Shown one piece after another: positions 4,972-5,342 of a stretch of 5,342 bases of DNA. Under the pieces are notes generated by a model that did no database searches, was not told where the DNA came from, and worked only from the letters and a program-made list of their open reading frames with translations. The first letter of the stretch is position 1. Every line of letters begins with the position of its first letter. Source of the stretch: Candidatus Bipolaricaulota bacterium (GTDB taxonomy: Bacteria; Bipolaricaulota; Bipolaricaulia; UBA7950; UBA9294); the NCBI GenBank assembly GCA_021159105.1, contig JAGGSM010000243.1, positions 1 to 5,342 on the forward strand, read 5' to 3'. The position numbers and the translations under genes are program-made.

Positions 4972-5342
4972 ATGAACCTGGCGCTGCTTCTCGTTATCTC
5001 GTATCTGTTGGGAGCGATCCCTACTTCCGTCATCGTCGGCAAGGCCGTTCGCGGGATCGATGTGCGCAAGCACGGCAGTGGAAATGCCGGCGCGACAAAC
5101 ACGTGGCGCGTCCTCGGCTGGAAAGCTGGCGTGAGTGTCCTTGCGCTCGATGCGGGTAAGGGAGCGGCGGCCGCTGTACTCGTTCCGCTCATTCACTTCG
5201 GGCATCTTCCATTCACTGCTCCAGTTATCGCTATCCTGTGTGGCCTGAGTGCGGTCATCGGACACGTCTTTCCAATTTACGTCGGTTTTCGTGGGGGAAA
5301 GGGGGTGGCGACTGGAGCAGGGATGCTCATCGCTGTAGCACC
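4972..5342 (+). CDS. plsY: Glycerol-3-phosphate acyltransferase PlsY, 5' part (cut by window end)
   Basis: Known: PlsY is an integral membrane enzyme that transfers an acyl group from acyl-phosphate (made by PlsX) to glycerol-3-phosphate, giving lysophosphatidate, the first step of phospholipid synthesis in most bacteria. Seen: the frame is open from ATG 4972 to the window edge, giving 123 residues of an expected 190-220. It begins with a membrane segment ending in LLGAIPTS. It then shows family motif 1, GSGNAGATN (35-43), the D60-A-G-K-G motif, GHVFP (97-101) and the phosphate-binding FRGGKGVATG (106-115). Ala replaces the common Pro in GSGNPGATN. The start is supported by GGAGG at 8 nt. Context: the gene lies on the same strand as the nucleotidyltransferase, 263 bp after it, with its own promoter candidate, so it may be independently transcribed. 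The identification is secure; the C-terminus is not in view. Confidence 0.95.
   Translation, partial: MNLALLLVISYLLGAIPTSVIVGKAVRGIDVRKHGSGNAGATNTWRVLGWKAGVSVLALDAGKGAAAAVLVPLIHFGHLPFTAPVIAILCGLSAVIGHVFPIYVGFRGGKGVATGAGMLIAVA

Overview
The window is bacterial chromosomal DNA of moderate GC content, probably from an uncultured bacterium. It uses Shine-Dalgarno-led genes, ends in a PlsY-type acyltransferase (a bacterial enzyme), and has a non-coding stretch full of degenerate dispersed repeats. I cannot name a phylum. The theme is membrane phospholipid synthesis and nucleotide-activated intermediates.

Layout. Positions 57-2556 hold a two-gene operon on the minus strand. The first gene (694-2556) encodes a fusion of a LicC/PntC-like nucleotidyltransferase with a CobD/HisC-like PLP enzyme. 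The second (57-686) is a CDP-alcohol phosphatidyltransferase whose ribosome binding site lies inside the end of the first gene. Positions 2572-3794 are about 1.2 kb without a convincing gene. This stretch holds a weak promoter for the minus operon, several hairpins, two AAGGGGACA-type inverted repeats, four copies of a 30-nt purine-rich repeat, and two other short elements. Positions 3818-4708 hold a sugar-phosphate-type nucleotidyltransferase on the plus strand, whose 5' end appears to carry a one-base frameshift. Positions 4709-4971 are a spacer with a hairpin, a second copy of one dispersed element and a promoter-like site. Positions 4972-5342 are the 5' part of plsY, cut by the window edge.

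How the genes may work together (inference). The fusion protein could make a phospho-amino-alcohol by decarboxylating an amino acid phosphate (phosphoserine or phosphothreonine). It could then activate the product with CTP, and the adjacent membrane enzyme could transfer the CDP-activated head group onto a lipid acceptor. This would be a compact Kennedy-like route to an aminophospholipid that bypasses phosphatidylserine. It resembles the known LicCA plus CPT route to phosphatidylcholine in Treponema, but with a decarboxylase domain in place of the kinase. A phosphonolipid version (PntC-like, with aminoethylphosphonate) is the main alternative. No phosphonate C-P bond-forming gene is visible here. 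PlsY, which makes lysophosphatidate, fits the same lipid setting.
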